A DNA stretch of 64,000 nt, from NCBI RefSeq assembly GCF_003463065.1, contig NZ_QSCM01000003.1, forward strand, positions 62,001-126,000, written 5' to 3'. The translations under genes were made by a program, and so were the position numbers. Each line of letters starts with the position of its first letter. Within the stretch, counting starts at the first letter, position 1. The stretch is from Blautia sp. OF03-15BH (GTDB lineage Bacteria; Bacillota; Clostridia; Lachnospirales; Lachnospiraceae). The notes beneath the pieces are model-generated. The model saw only the letters and a program-made list of their open reading frames with translations, searched no databases and had not been told where the DNA came from. Positions 34,244 to 43,517 of this stretch are shown in pieces.

Positions 34244-34272
34244 TTTACAGAATCCCTTTTTTTTCTTATAAT
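34244..34272 (+). promoter_or_regulatory. Promoter of the ArsR-family gene
   Basis: TTTACA (34244-34249), 17-nt spacer, TATAAT (34267-34272), about 34 nt before the start. Confidence 0.7.
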
Positions 34273-34305
34273 AAAAACAGTTGCAGCTTTGAAAGGAGGA
34301 TTTCC

Positions 34306-34689
34306 ATGGCAGCAAAAGAAGAACTCCAGGATGATGTTCCAAGATGTGAATTTATCCATGCTCATCCTGAAACCATAAAAGCAGTGCAGGAAAGTATGCC
34401 TGCAGAAGAAGAACTATACGACTTGTCTGAACTTTTTAAGATCTTTGCCGACTCCACCAGGATCCGTATTCTCTATGTTCTCCTGGAACATGAAATGTGT
34501 GTCTGTGATCTGGCACAGCTTCTGAATATGACGCAGAGCGCCATTTCCCACCAGCTCCGGATTTTAAAACAGAGCCGTCTTGTAAAATTCCGCCGGGAAG
34601 GGAAAACCATCTTTTATTCTCTCCTTGATGAACATGTCCACAGCATCTTAAGCCAGGGCATGGAACATGTTACCGAATCCGGCTCATAA
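34306..34689 (+). CDS. ArsR/SmtB-family metal-responsive repressor
   Basis: 127 residues. The winged helix-turn-helix is CVCDLAQLLNMTQSAISHQLRILKQ (noted as LAQLLNMTQSAISHQL), preceded by the ELCVCDL-like metal motif HEMCVCDL, as in CadC/SmtB. The N-terminal CEFIHAHPE could add ligands. AAGGAGG precedes the start. Such repressors usually control a neighbouring efflux ATPase, but none is adjacent; the nearest gene on its strand is absent and a terminator follows. Target unknown. Confidence 0.9.
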   Translation: MAAKEELQDDVPRCEFIHAHPETIKAVQESMPAEEELYDLSELFKIFADSTRIRILYVLLEHEMCVCDLAQLLNMTQSAISHQLRILKQSRLVKFRREGKTIFYSLLDEHVHSILSQGMEHVTESGS

Positions 34690-34700
34690 TACTGCTAAAA

Positions 34701-34746
34701 GAAGAAACGGCCACTCAGACAGATTCTGATGGCCGCTTCTTTTTTG
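34701..34746. terminator. Bidirectional terminator
   Basis: GAAGAAACGGCCA (34701-34713) pairs with TGGCCGCTTCT and following T (34730-34745). Ends both the ArsR-type gene and the converging CPBP gene. Confidence 0.85.
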
Positions 34747-34754
34747 ATCCATAC

Positions 34755-35393
34755 TTATGCATTTCTTACTGTTTCCAGAATCCCCAGAAGATTGGCTCCG
34801 ACATGAATGAGTACCGGTGCCAGAAGACAGCCCCAGCGTTCATAAGCCCAGGCCAGAAGAAGTCCCATGGGAAACGCATAAACGATCTGTATCACATTCC
34901 CATGATAAAATGCAAAAAAGCCTGCGCTGACTGCTGCTGCCGCCCACCAGGAAAAACGACGTCTCAGCTTTCCGTACACCAGTCCGCGAAAGATCACTTC
35001 TTCCACAAAAGGAACAAAAATCCCGATTCCGATCACCTGGATCAGCAGATCACTCTGGAAAAGAGCTTCCTGAAAAGCATTGGAAAAATGTTCCGTCAGA
35101 TGAATGGCTCTCAAAAGGAAGGAAAACAGGAGATTTCCGGCCATTCCGAGAAAGGGCAGCACCCATAAAGAACGGAAGGTATAGCTTCCCTTTGACCGCG
35201 GTTCTTTTTTATACAGCCGCCACAAAAGAGGAAATGCCGCAAGAGCCGCCAGCGTTGTCTGTGCTGCCGCATCCAGATCATTCCCGGTAAGCATCGCCGT
35301 CAAAAGCATGATCCCGTAGTGAAGGGCTACCGGAAAAATCACATCCAGCACTTGATAAGCAGATATTTTTTTCACTTTTGTAAATCCTTTCAT
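34755..35393 (-). CDS. CPBP-family intramembrane metalloprotease
   Basis: 212 residues with six to seven membrane segments. The conserved motifs are EEVIFRG, FFAFYHGN and HVGANLLG, the three glutamate/histidine blocks of the CPBP (Rce1-like, Abi) family. In Firmicutes these are linked with bacteriocin self-immunity or membrane protein processing, but the substrate here is unknown. It is 40 nt downstream of the large surface-protein gene on the same strand. Confidence 0.88.
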   Translation of the reverse strand: MKGFTKVKKISAYQVLDVIFPVALHYGIMLLTAMLTGNDLDAAAQTTLAALAAFPLLWRLYKKEPRSKGSYTFRSLWVLPFLGMAGNLLFSFLLRAIHLTEHFSNAFQEALFQSDLLIQVIGIGIFVPFVEEVIFRGLVYGKLRRRFSWWAAAAVSAGFFAFYHGNVIQIVYAFPMGLLLAWAYERWGCLLAPVLIHVGANLLGILETVRNA

Positions 35394-35432
35394 TTTCTGC
35401 CTATCATATCACAAATTTCCCTAAAAATCCAT

Positions 35433-38400
35433 TTACTGAAATTTCCGTATGATCCAGGAGACACCTCCCATCCATATCGTAAGAAGCCCTATGATCCATG
35501 CTCCTTTTTTCATCCCGGATTTTTCTTTCTCATCCTTCTCATTTTCTTCCGAAAAAAGTGTATCCGTAATGGTTTCCTCTCCATCTTCCTTCTTTTTCAG
35601 GTACCAGTCATCACCGGAACATGGTTCTCCTGCTTCTTCTCTCCATGCACTTTTGCTCACCTGTTTTTTTCTCAGCCATTCTGCCTGTTTTCTCCGGATC
35701 TGTTTTTTTATTGCTTCTCTTTTCTGAATGCTTTCTGTCTGCCTCTTCTGCCCCCAGACTTCTGTTTCTCTTTTTCCCGAATCTTCTGTTTTCTGTTTTT
35801 TTCCTTCCGCACCTACATAGACCCGATAGTTCTCTGACCAGCTTTCATTACCCGCCTGATCTACGGCAAAAATCCGGAAATCGGTGATTCCGTCTGAAAG
35901 CCTTACCACCACCTCTTCTTTCTCCTCCGTCGTCCAGAAGAGCCTTTTTCCATTTCTCCAGAGTTCCATATAAGCCAGTTTCCCGTTGTCTCTGGCCTGT
36001 ATGGTAAACTCTGCCTCTCCTGCTTCCATCTCCTCCGAAAGCCCTGTCAAATAGCTTACAGGAGCGGTTTTATCCACACAGAACTCCAGAAAGGTGCTTT
36101 TCTCTCTGCTGTCGCTCTGGTTTCCTGCCTGATCCACGGACTGAAAAGCCAGGGTGTAAACGCCTTCCTCCAGAAAGCATTTCCGGAAGATCTGATACTG
36201 ATAGATCCAGCGGTCTCCATCCTTGCGGATCGCGGTCTGATAGTCTCTCCCTTCCTGAAGGACCCGAAAGCTTCCATCTTTTACACAAACGATCGCTTTT
36301 GCCGAAAGCCGGTCTCTGTTTCGTTCTGTCACCAACAGATTCTCTGCCGAACGGATGTAGTAGGTCTTTCTGATCTGTTCGGCTGCCGAAGAAAGCATAT
36401 AAGCAGAACCGGAACGGTTGATTCGGAAAGGCACCGTCTTTTTTACCTGATTTCCTGCCTGATCCTCTGCCTGTACGCAAAGCGTATAGTTTCCGTCAGC
36501 CAGCCGGCCTGTGGAAAAATCATAAGAAAGTGTCTGTTTGTTTTCTGCCGTTTCCTGTCCCGGTGTAAGCACAGTTTTTCCCTGCTGGTTTTTCACCTCG
36601 CAGACTGTTTTTTCTGAAAAAAGATGTTTGTCCTCTACAACAGCCTGAAACCTTTCCTCTTTCTGATAAGATTTTCCTTCCTCAAGCCCCCGGACCGAGA
36701 TTCGGGGATCTGTACGGTCGATCACCACCGCAGCGGAATGGAGCTTCCTTTCATTTCCCACCCGGTCCCGAAGCCGGAAACGGACCTGCCAGATTCCTTC
36801 CTGGTCTACGCAGATGGCAGAACCCGGAGCATAAGTCGCATAACCCTGTTTTTTCCCTTTATTTTCAAGAGAGAGAATACAGTATTCCACCGTGTCCAGA
36901 CCACTTTCTTCATCACGGATCTCTTCTGCGGAAAATGTGCAGTTTTTCCGAAAGATGCGGTTTCCTGCCACTCCTGTTTCTCCGGTAAGCTTTATATCCG
37001 GAGGTCTGTCATCGATGCGGTAGCGAAAGCCATTCTTTTCAGAATTTGCAAGAAGATTTCCAGCCCGGTCTCTCTGTTCCAGTGAAAAGACCCATTCTCC
37101 GTTTTCCGTCACGGCATCAGAAAAAGCGGTCTGATTAAATCCGCTTCCTTTATCCGGTCTGGCAAGAAGCACGCTTCCTTTTGATACCCAGAAGATCCCT
37201 TCCTTGTCATAAAAGCCTTTTCCATTCCGGACTTCCACCTGATAGGAAGGATTTTTTCCTTCCAGAAGAGTAATGGTTCCTTTTTTACAGAGCGAAAGAT
37301 CAAAGTAATAATTTCCGGTAGGATTTCCGGAAACCGTTCCGTCTCCCCGGACAGACGGAACCAGTGCGCCCGCATAAGAACACCGTTCACCGTTCTGATA
37401 CATCGGGCTGTCCGTCTGAATGACAGAACGGTCAAAATCGATCTCCGGAAGTTCAAACCCCGTCGGAACTTCAGATGTCGGACTTCCATCCTTCATAAAT
37501 CCGCTGACCTGCACAGGCGCTCCCTCTGTGAATTCAAGTCCCTGGATGCTGAAAGGGGAACCATAGGTTTTCACTGCATCGCTGATCTGAATCGTCAATG
37601 GACGTTTCTTTATACGGACGGTCAGTTCTCCCTTAGGAAGCTCCAGTTGAAATTTCCCTGCATCTTTTCCCAGAAGAGCAGCTATCGGCCGGACTTTCCA
37701 GACACCTGCGTCAGCCGATTCCGCTTCTCCATGGATTTCCAGGTTCACATTTCCCTTCCCTTCCTGTCTGGTTTTCACAGAAAGAGGGATCCGACTTGTC
37801 CCATCGTAAATTTTCTCTCCACCGGAAAGATTTACCGTGATCTGTTCAACGATCAGCCGGCGCGGAGGTTCGGTCTCCGGTTCGGTTTCCGGTGGGACAG
37901 GCGATGGCTCGGTCGTCGGTGGCTCCGTTTCCGGGGCTTCCGTCGGCAATTCAGTCTCCGGTGGCTCCGTCTCCGGGGCTTCCGTTGGCAACTCCGTCTC
38001 CGGTGGCTCCGTTTCTGGGGTTTCCGTCTGCAGTTCAGTCTCCGGTGGCTCCGTTTCCGGGGCTTCCGTTGGCAATTCGGTCGCAGGTGGCTCCGTTTCT
38101 GCTTCCGTAGGCGGCTCCGTTTCCGGGGCTTCCGTCATTGTCTCTGTCCCGGTTTCTGTCTCTACAGGCTCTGTGCTGCATTCCGTCTGCGGTTCTGATT
38201 CGGTTTCCGACTCTGTTTCCATTTCCGTTTCCATCTCAGTTCCCGGCTCAGTCACGGCTTCCGTTTCCATCTCAGTTCCCGGTTCGGTCACGGCTTCTGT
38301 TGTTGATTCCGTCACAAGTTCGGATCCCTGTTCCGTCGCTTCCGTTATTTCCTCTGACTCTGGAACTTCCGTCCATACTTCCGTTTCTGATCCTGTTTCT

Positions 38401-38816
38401 GTTCCCGATTCCACCTCAGATCCCGGCTCCGTCATGACTTCTGTTTCCCCCGGCTCTGTCTCTTGCTCCGTCTGCTGCTCTTCGGCAGCTGTACTTTCCG
38501 CCTCGGACTCTGTCACCGTTTCTTCTTCAGACGCTGTCTCACCTTCACTGATTCTCTCTGTTTCGCTTTCTGTCTCGGTCTCTGTTTCGCTTTCTGATTC
38601 GCTCTCGGTTTCACTCTCGGTCTCACTTTCTGACTCAGGTTCCGTTTCGCACAGGATCTCCGTTTTCTCTTCCCCTTCTGTTTCTTCCATCTTTTCCTGA
38701 TTTTCACTTCCTTTGCTCTCCAGAAAATAATTTTCTCCAAGAAAAGACAGGTTTTGCAGCGGTGCTCCCAGAAGTGCCGCTGTACAGGCCGCTGTCATCC
38801 ACTTTTTATTTTTCAT
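35433..38816 (-). CDS. Large Glu/Thr/Ser/Pro-rich surface protein with Ig-like repeats
   Basis: 1127 residues from the ATG at 38816 (GGAGG about 10 nt upstream). Signal peptide (WMTAACTAALLGAPL), then about 290 residues of low-complexity ETESE and TEAPETEPPETELP repeats, two MBG/YDG-like modules (IYDGTSRIPLSV; KTYGSPFS), at least four Ig-like modules marked by DQAGN/DRAGN turns, and a C-terminal membrane helix (WIIGLLTIWMGGVSWII) with a basic tail. No LPXTG. It is probably a membrane-anchored wall-spanning adhesin or scaffold. It starts 29 nt after a Ser/Thr kinase gene. Confidence 0.85.
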   Translation of the reverse strand: MKNKKWMTAACTAALLGAPLQNLSFLGENYFLESKGSENQEKMEETEGEEKTEILCETEPESESETESETESESESETETETESETERISEGETASEEETVTESEAESTAAEEQQTEQETEPGETEVMTEPGSEVESGTETGSETEVWTEVPESEEITEATEQGSELVTESTTEAVTEPGTEMETEAVTEPGTEMETEMETESETESEPQTECSTEPVETETGTETMTEAPETEPPTEAETEPPATELPTEAPETEPPETELQTETPETEPPETELPTEAPETEPPETELPTEAPETEPPTTEPSPVPPETEPETEPPRRLIVEQITVNLSGGEKIYDGTSRIPLSVKTRQEGKGNVNLEIHGEAESADAGVWKVRPIAALLGKDAGKFQLELPKGELTVRIKKRPLTIQISDAVKTYGSPFSIQGLEFTEGAPVQVSGFMKDGSPTSEVPTGFELPEIDFDRSVIQTDSPMYQNGERCSYAGALVPSVRGDGTVSGNPTGNYYFDLSLCKKGTITLLEGKNPSYQVEVRNGKGFYDKEGIFWVSKGSVLLARPDKGSGFNQTAFSDAVTENGEWVFSLEQRDRAGNLLANSEKNGFRYRIDDRPPDIKLTGETGVAGNRIFRKNCTFSAEEIRDEESGLDTVEYCILSLENKGKKQGYATYAPGSAICVDQEGIWQVRFRLRDRVGNERKLHSAAVVIDRTDPRISVRGLEEGKSYQKEERFQAVVEDKHLFSEKTVCEVKNQQGKTVLTPGQETAENKQTLSYDFSTGRLADGNYTLCVQAEDQAGNQVKKTVPFRINRSGSAYMLSSAAEQIRKTYYIRSAENLLVTERNRDRLSAKAIVCVKDGSFRVLQEGRDYQTAIRKDGDRWIYQYQIFRKCFLEEGVYTLAFQSVDQAGNQSDSREKSTFLEFCVDKTAPVSYLTGLSEEMEAGEAEFTIQARDNGKLAYMELWRNGKRLFWTTEEKEEVVVRLSDGITDFRIFAVDQAGNESWSENYRVYVGAEGKKQKTEDSGKRETEVWGQKRQTESIQKREAIKKQIRRKQAEWLRKKQVSKSAWREEAGEPCSGDDWYLKKKEDGEETITDTLFSEENEKDEKEKSGMKKGAWIIGLLTIWMGGVSWIIRKFQ

Positions 38817-38845
38817 ATATGTTCCGCCTCCTCGATCGCTCTTCT

Positions 38846-40336
38846 TCATTGACACACATCTGCTTCCGCTCCGCTGTTTCCGTAAATACTTCGAACACTC
38901 GCCTCGGCAGCAGAAAAAGCCTCTTCTTTTCCATCCGCCATATTTTTCAAAGCTTCGATCAGGACATTCACGCTTTCTTCTGAAACTCCGGCATTACGGA
39001 AATGCAAAAGTCCCTCATATGTCAATGCCAGTAGTTCCTCCTGAAGCCGCTCCCGTAAAACCAGCGGCACTTCATCCTGACTATTTCCTTCACAGCATTC
39101 CCGTATGGCATCAAAAAAACGGTTCCAGTCCATCTCTCCTTCCCCCGAAAGCTCCTGTCGTGTCTTTTTTTCACAGTATGCCCCCAGTTCCCGGTAAATT
39201 TCCGCTTTTTTCCGTTTATCCGTATCCAGTTCTCCCGCTAACGCCCGTTCAAACCAGATCCCGGCATAGCTCCTTCCTTCCGCCTGCTGAAAATAATACC
39301 AGTAGGCAATGCCGAGCTCATAAGCCAAAGCTCCGTAAGCCTCTTTTTCCAGCTTGGATCCGCATGCTTCCAGGGTCTCTTCCAGCAACTGGCTTTCTTC
39401 TCTTGTAAATTCCTGATCCAGAAGATCCATTTCCAATAATTTCCGATAAGCTGCTTCCCGACCGGGAAACAGACGGATCGCAGACACCAGCTCTTTTGTC
39501 CGGCTGCTCTCCATTAAGATTTGATATTGTTCTTCTGCCGCCTCACTCCGGCGGCGAAAATGACTGATACTCCCAAAAAACAGACAGAAAACCGCGAGCA
39601 GGGAAAACAAAAGGCTGATCCTCTTTCCTCTCCGGCAGACTTGATCAAGCCTTCGCCGCAGCTTCTGATCATTCAGAAAACGCTTCTCCCTGTCTGCTTC
39701 CATGCAGACATCCAGAAAACGCCGAAAACTCCTGCTTTCTTTTCCTCCGCTCAAAAAACGGAAGGTTTTCCCGCAACTGTAGAAATCACTGCGGATATCC
39801 ATTTCCGATGTCCCATCCAGCTGCTCCGGGGCAGCAAAGATCCGTGTCCCGTATCGTTCCTTCTTTTTTCCTTCCGCAGTCAGGCAGGCGCCGAAATCCA
39901 GAAGGATCAGCTTTCCTTCCGGATCGATCATGAGGTTTGACGGCTTAATATCCCCATGGATCAAAGGCGGCGTCCGTGAATGAAGATAAGCCAGGATCTC
40001 CGCCAGCTGTTTCAGCCATTGCAGAAGCTCTTTTTCCGAAAAACGCCCCCTTTCCTGCTTCAGCTGTTCCAACGTTTTTCCTTCCAGATACTCCATGGCA
40101 ATCCAGACACAGCCTTCTGCCAGAAAAATATCATAGATCTTTGGGAGTCCGGGATGTTCCAGGTGTCTGGCATAGTCCAGCTCTCCCCTGGGCCATTGCG
40201 CTTTCAGAGGAATCCTTTTCAAAGCCATAAGGGCGCAGGTTCTTTTATGCAGCACCAGCCAGACATCAGACTGACCGCCGGCTCCCAGCGTTTTCATCAC
40301 CTGATAGGTTCCGCCGATCATGGTTCCCCTTTTCAT
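38846..40336 (-). CDS. Membrane Ser/Thr protein kinase
   Basis: 496 residues. An N-terminal kinase domain (about 1-240) has the glycine loop LGAGGQSDVW, the ATP lysine in ALKRIP, catalytic loop HGDIKPSNLM, DFG in LLDFGACL and APEQLDG. One membrane helix (LLFSLLAVFCLFFGSI, about 245-262) is followed by a helical, TPR-like C-terminal domain of about 220 residues placed outside the cell. PASTA repeats are absent, so this is not PrkC/StkP. The catalytic loop has HGD instead of HRD, as in several bacterial kinases. Operon with the surface protein. Confidence 0.9.
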   Translation of the reverse strand: MKRGTMIGGTYQVMKTLGAGGQSDVWLVLHKRTCALMALKRIPLKAQWPRGELDYARHLEHPGLPKIYDIFLAEGCVWIAMEYLEGKTLEQLKQERGRFSEKELLQWLKQLAEILAYLHSRTPPLIHGDIKPSNLMIDPEGKLILLDFGACLTAEGKKKERYGTRIFAAPEQLDGTSEMDIRSDFYSCGKTFRFLSGGKESRSFRRFLDVCMEADREKRFLNDQKLRRRLDQVCRRGKRISLLFSLLAVFCLFFGSISHFRRRSEAAEEQYQILMESSRTKELVSAIRLFPGREAAYRKLLEMDLLDQEFTREESQLLEETLEACGSKLEKEAYGALAYELGIAYWYYFQQAEGRSYAGIWFERALAGELDTDKRKKAEIYRELGAYCEKKTRQELSGEGEMDWNRFFDAIRECCEGNSQDEVPLVLRERLQEELLALTYEGLLHFRNAGVSEESVNVLIEALKNMADGKEEAFSAAEASVRSIYGNSGAEADVCQ

Positions 40337-40476
40337 CCTCCCACCTCCCTTTTTCTGTTTTTATTTTATCGCAATGCGTATGTTTTGTCCATTCGCAGAC
40401 TGAACGAATCCTGCTGTTTTCAACCATTTGCATTTTTACATCCAGATAAAATATTTCGTGAATTTGCACAAAAAGC

Positions 40477-40514
40477 AAAAAAAGTACCCTACCCCGAAAA
40501 ACGGGATAAGGTAC
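40477..40514 (-). terminator. argS terminator
   Basis: 13-bp stem GTACCTTATCCCG / CGGGGTAGGGTAC (two G-U pairs, loop TTTTT) followed by seven U on the minus strand. Confidence 0.9.
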
Positions 40515-40535
40515 CCAGACATAACACCCGGTTGC

Positions 40536-42302
40536 TTACATTCTCTCCGGTGCTGAGAAACCAAGAACATCGATGCATTTCTCAAGAACGTCTCTGGTCA
40601 GCTTCAGAAGAGCGATCCAGGAAGCTTTCTGCTCTTCCTTTTCCTCAGAAAGGATCTTTGTCTCATGGTAGAAACGGTTAAAGGCATTCGCAAGATCATA
40701 GATATAGGAGCAGATCTTGTGCGGTGCGATCTCATCAAACGCATTCTCCATCACGCTGTTGAAACGGGAAACCTCCAGCATCAGCGCTTTCTCACTGTCG
40801 TTGGCAGCCTTATGGATGGAAATTCCTTCCAGACTGTTTCCTGCCTGCTGATACTTATTCAGGATGGATTTGATCCGGACAATGGTATAAAGAATATAAG
40901 GACCGGTATTTCCCTCAAAGGAAGTGAAGCGGTCAAGGTCAAAGACATAGTCCTTGCTGGCCTGATTGGACAGGTCACCGTATTTGATAGCGGAAAGACC
41001 TACGATCTTCGCCGTTTCCTTTGCTTCTTCCGGATCGATCTCGTGGTTATCCATGATCTTATGATACATTTCCTCATCAATATCGCGGATCAGGTTCTCC
41101 AGACGCATGACGCCGCCCTCTCTTGTCTTGAAGGGCTTGCCGTCCTTTCCGTTCATGGTACCGAAGCCAAGGAAGGAAAGTCTGGTGTTCTCATCTACGA
41201 TACCCGCTTTTCTCGCACAGCGGAATACCTGGATGAAGTGCATTTCCTGACGCTTATCCACAACGTAAAGGATCTCATCCGGCTGATAGTCCTCCATACG
41301 CTGGACGATGGTAGCCAGGTCTGTGGTGGTATAAAGGGATGCTCCGTCCGATTTCAGGATCATACAGGGCGGAACCTCTTTTGTATCGGTCTCTTCCTTG
41401 ACATCCACGACCAGTGCTCCCTGATCTTCGTATGCCAGACCCTGTTCTTTCATTTTCTCCACCATCGCTGGAATGTACGGCTGCGCATCCGACTCACCCT
41501 TCCAGAGATCAAAGGAAACGTTCAGGTTTGCATAGTTTCTCTTCAGATCTGTCACGGAAACTTCCATGATGTGTTTCAGAATGGCCTGATAACCTCTGTG
41601 TCCGTGCTGCAGAAGGTAGGTTGCCTGCATGGCTGCTTCTTTGTATTCCGGATGTTCTTTTGAATAAGCACTGGCTGCAGGATAGATTTCCTCCAGCTCA
41701 CCAATGGTAAAGGGAGCTTCCTTCGGATATTCTCCGGTATAGCTCTCATCAAAATAGACCAGCTCCGGTTTTCTCTTCTTCAGCTCTACAATGATCAGAC
41801 CCATCTGCAGCCCCCAGTCACCAAGATGGACATCTCCAATGACTTCATGGCCCAGGAAACGTCCCATTCTCTTAATGCTTTCGCCAATGATGGCAGATCT
41901 TAAATGACCTACATGAAGAGGCTTTGCCACATTCGGCCCGCCGTAATCAATGATGATCTTTTTCGGTTCTTTTGCTTTTTCCACAGAAAGATTTTCATCT
42001 GCCTGCATCTTATCAAGATAAGAAGCAAGGAATTCCGGATCCAGCTTCAGGTTGATAAAGCCCGGATTCACTGCCTGGATATCAGAAAAGATCTCAGATC
42101 CGGAAAGAGCCTCTACGACCGCATTTGCGATCATGATGGGGGCTTTCTTATAGGTCTTGGCAGCTGCCATAGCTCCATTGCACTGATATTCGCATAAATC
42201 AGGCCGGTTGGACAGGGTAACTTTTGCAAATTTCTCGTCATAGCCTGCCTTCTGAAAAGCCTGGATCATTTCTTCTGTGATCAAATTCAGAATTTTCTGC
42301 AT
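40536..42302 (-). CDS. argS: Arginyl-tRNA synthetase
   Basis: 588 residues, class I synthetase. The HIGH-type motif is KPLHVGHLRSAIIGE, the N-terminal tRNA D-loop domain (Add-1) occupies residues 1-110, and the C-terminal anticodon domain ends in CIDVLGFSAPERM. AAGGAGAAA precedes the start. It is a single-gene unit with its own promoter and terminator; no T-box leader was seen. Confidence 0.97.
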   Translation of the reverse strand: MQKILNLITEEMIQAFQKAGYDEKFAKVTLSNRPDLCEYQCNGAMAAAKTYKKAPIMIANAVVEALSGSEIFSDIQAVNPGFINLKLDPEFLASYLDKMQADENLSVEKAKEPKKIIIDYGGPNVAKPLHVGHLRSAIIGESIKRMGRFLGHEVIGDVHLGDWGLQMGLIIVELKKRKPELVYFDESYTGEYPKEAPFTIGELEEIYPAASAYSKEHPEYKEAAMQATYLLQHGHRGYQAILKHIMEVSVTDLKRNYANLNVSFDLWKGESDAQPYIPAMVEKMKEQGLAYEDQGALVVDVKEETDTKEVPPCMILKSDGASLYTTTDLATIVQRMEDYQPDEILYVVDKRQEMHFIQVFRCARKAGIVDENTRLSFLGFGTMNGKDGKPFKTREGGVMRLENLIRDIDEEMYHKIMDNHEIDPEEAKETAKIVGLSAIKYGDLSNQASKDYVFDLDRFTSFEGNTGPYILYTIVRIKSILNKYQQAGNSLEGISIHKAANDSEKALMLEVSRFNSVMENAFDEIAPHKICSYIYDLANAFNRFYHETKILSEEKEEQKASWIALLKLTRDVLEKCIDVLGFSAPERM

Positions 42303-42389
42303 GTATTTCTCCTTTTCTTTTTGCTTGTTTTCCGTTCATGCGCACCGAATCGCCCGTATCATGCACACGGACATTCCCGCAATCATTTC

Positions 42390-42418
42390 ATTATAGCCTG
42401 TCAAACCAGGATTTTCAA
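42390..42418 (-). promoter_or_regulatory. argS promoter
   Basis: TTGAAA (42418-42413), 17-nt spacer, TATAAT (42395-42390) on the minus strand, overlapping the end of truA. Confidence 0.75.
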
Positions 42419-43161
42419 CTATTTTTCTGGTAAAAAACCTCCACCAGAGTAAGTCCTCTTGCCGGAGCGGTAAAACCGGCCAGGTTTCGATCCTTTTCCC
42501 GGAAGATCGTTTCCACACTTTCCGGCTCTCTTTTTCCCATTCCGATCTCCAGAAGGGTGCCTGTAAGGATCCGTACCATATTGTAAAGGAAACCGTTCCC
42601 GGTAAATTCCAGACGCACTTCTCCTGATACTTCCCGGATTTCTATGGATTCCAGACGACGGACCGTGGATTTTTTCGTTTTTTTCATGGAAGAAAAGCCC
42701 CGGAAGTCTTTTTCTCCGATCATAAGAGCTGCTCCCCGACGCATGGCATCCACATCAAGCGGCTGATCCAACGGATAGATCTGTTTCCGCTCAAAGACGT
42801 TTTTCTCTTCTCCTGTCGCTACCCGGTAACGATATGTTTTCCCGCGTGCATTGAGGCGGCTGTGAAAGCGTTCCGGCACCTCTTCCGCCCGGAGTACACC
42901 GATGTCCTCCGGCAGGAACTGATTCAGTGCTGCCTTCAGTTCTTCCGGGTCAAGCTTTCGCTCTGTGTGGAAATTAGCCGTCTGTCCAAGCGCATGAACA
43001 CCGGCATCCGTTCTTCCTGCCCCGTCAATTTCTACCGGTTCTTCCAGAAGTCTTGACAATACTTCTTCTACTTTTCCCTGAACAGTCTTTTCTGTGTTTC
43101 CCTGCCTCTGCCAGCCATCATAACGGCTTCCGTCGTATTGCAGGATCAAACGATAATTCAT
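42415..43161 (-). CDS. truA: tRNA pseudouridine(38-40) synthase TruA
   Basis: 248 residues from the ATG at 43161, with AAAGGAAACC upstream; the open frame further upstream runs into the tRNA genes and is not coding. The catalytic Asp lies in GAGRTDAGVHALGQ, and FRGFSSMKKTKKSTVR and NGFLYNMVRILTGTLLEIG match TruA. It modifies the anticodon arm of tRNAs. It lies downstream of two tRNA-Thr genes on the same strand. Confidence 0.95.
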   Translation of the reverse strand: MNYRLILQYDGSRYDGWQRQGNTEKTVQGKVEEVLSRLLEEPVEIDGAGRTDAGVHALGQTANFHTERKLDPEELKAALNQFLPEDIGVLRAEEVPERFHSRLNARGKTYRYRVATGEEKNVFERKQIYPLDQPLDVDAMRRGAALMIGEKDFRGFSSMKKTKKSTVRRLESIEIREVSGEVRLEFTGNGFLYNMVRILTGTLLEIGMGKREPESVETIFREKDRNLAGFTAPARGLTLVEVFYQKNS

Positions 43162-43236
43162 ACGGTTTCCTTTCTGCCAAAAAAGCTGCCTGGTTTCTCC
43201 AGACAGCTCTCTGCTTTTATTTTTATATATGAAAAA

Positions 43237-43309
43237 AGCTGCTGACGGGAATCGGACCCGTGACCTCCGCACTACCAATGCGACGCACTACCGACTGTGC
43301 TACAGCAGC
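43237..43309 (-). tRNA. tRNA-Thr(GGT), copy 2
   Basis: 73 nt fold into a full cloverleaf: acceptor GCTGCTG/CAGCAGC, D stem GCAC/GTGC, anticodon loop TTGGTAG (anticodon GGT), T arm ACGGG-TCCGATT-CCCGT. CCA is not encoded. Identical to the copy at 43339-43411. Confidence 0.95.
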
Positions 43310-43338
43310 TTGTATAAAGCGTCACAAACAATTTACAA

Positions 43339-43411
43339 AGCTGCTGACGGGAATCGGACCCGTGACCTCCGCACTACCAATGCGACGCACTACCGACTGT
43401 GCTACAGCAGC
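43339..43411 (-). tRNA. tRNA-Thr(GGT), copy 1
   Basis: Identical cloverleaf to the next copy, anticodon GGT. The two genes are 29 nt apart and share one upstream promoter. Confidence 0.95.
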
Positions 43412-43448
43412 TTATTTAGTTGTTTGCGATTGCTCGCTACAGTTAAGT

Positions 43449-43477
43449 ATACTACTATAACTCTCCGAAAATGTCAA
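43449..43477 (-). promoter_or_regulatory. Promoter of the tRNA-Thr pair
   Basis: TTGACA (43477-43472), 17-nt spacer, TAGTAT (43454-43449) on the minus strand, about 38 nt before the first tRNA. Confidence 0.8.
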
Positions 43478-43517
43478 CTACTTTTTTCAAATTTTTTTTG
43501 TTTTTTAATTAGTACGT

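Noticed and set aside
37860..38330. Regular repeats suggesting a CRISPR array
   Set aside because: Units are coding TEAPETEPP-type repeats without unique spacers; same for 47150-47330.
37837..38700. Ser/Val/Gly-rich plus-strand frame of 287 codons
   Set aside because: Mirror of the Glu/Thr-rich repeats of the surface protein; low-complexity shadow.
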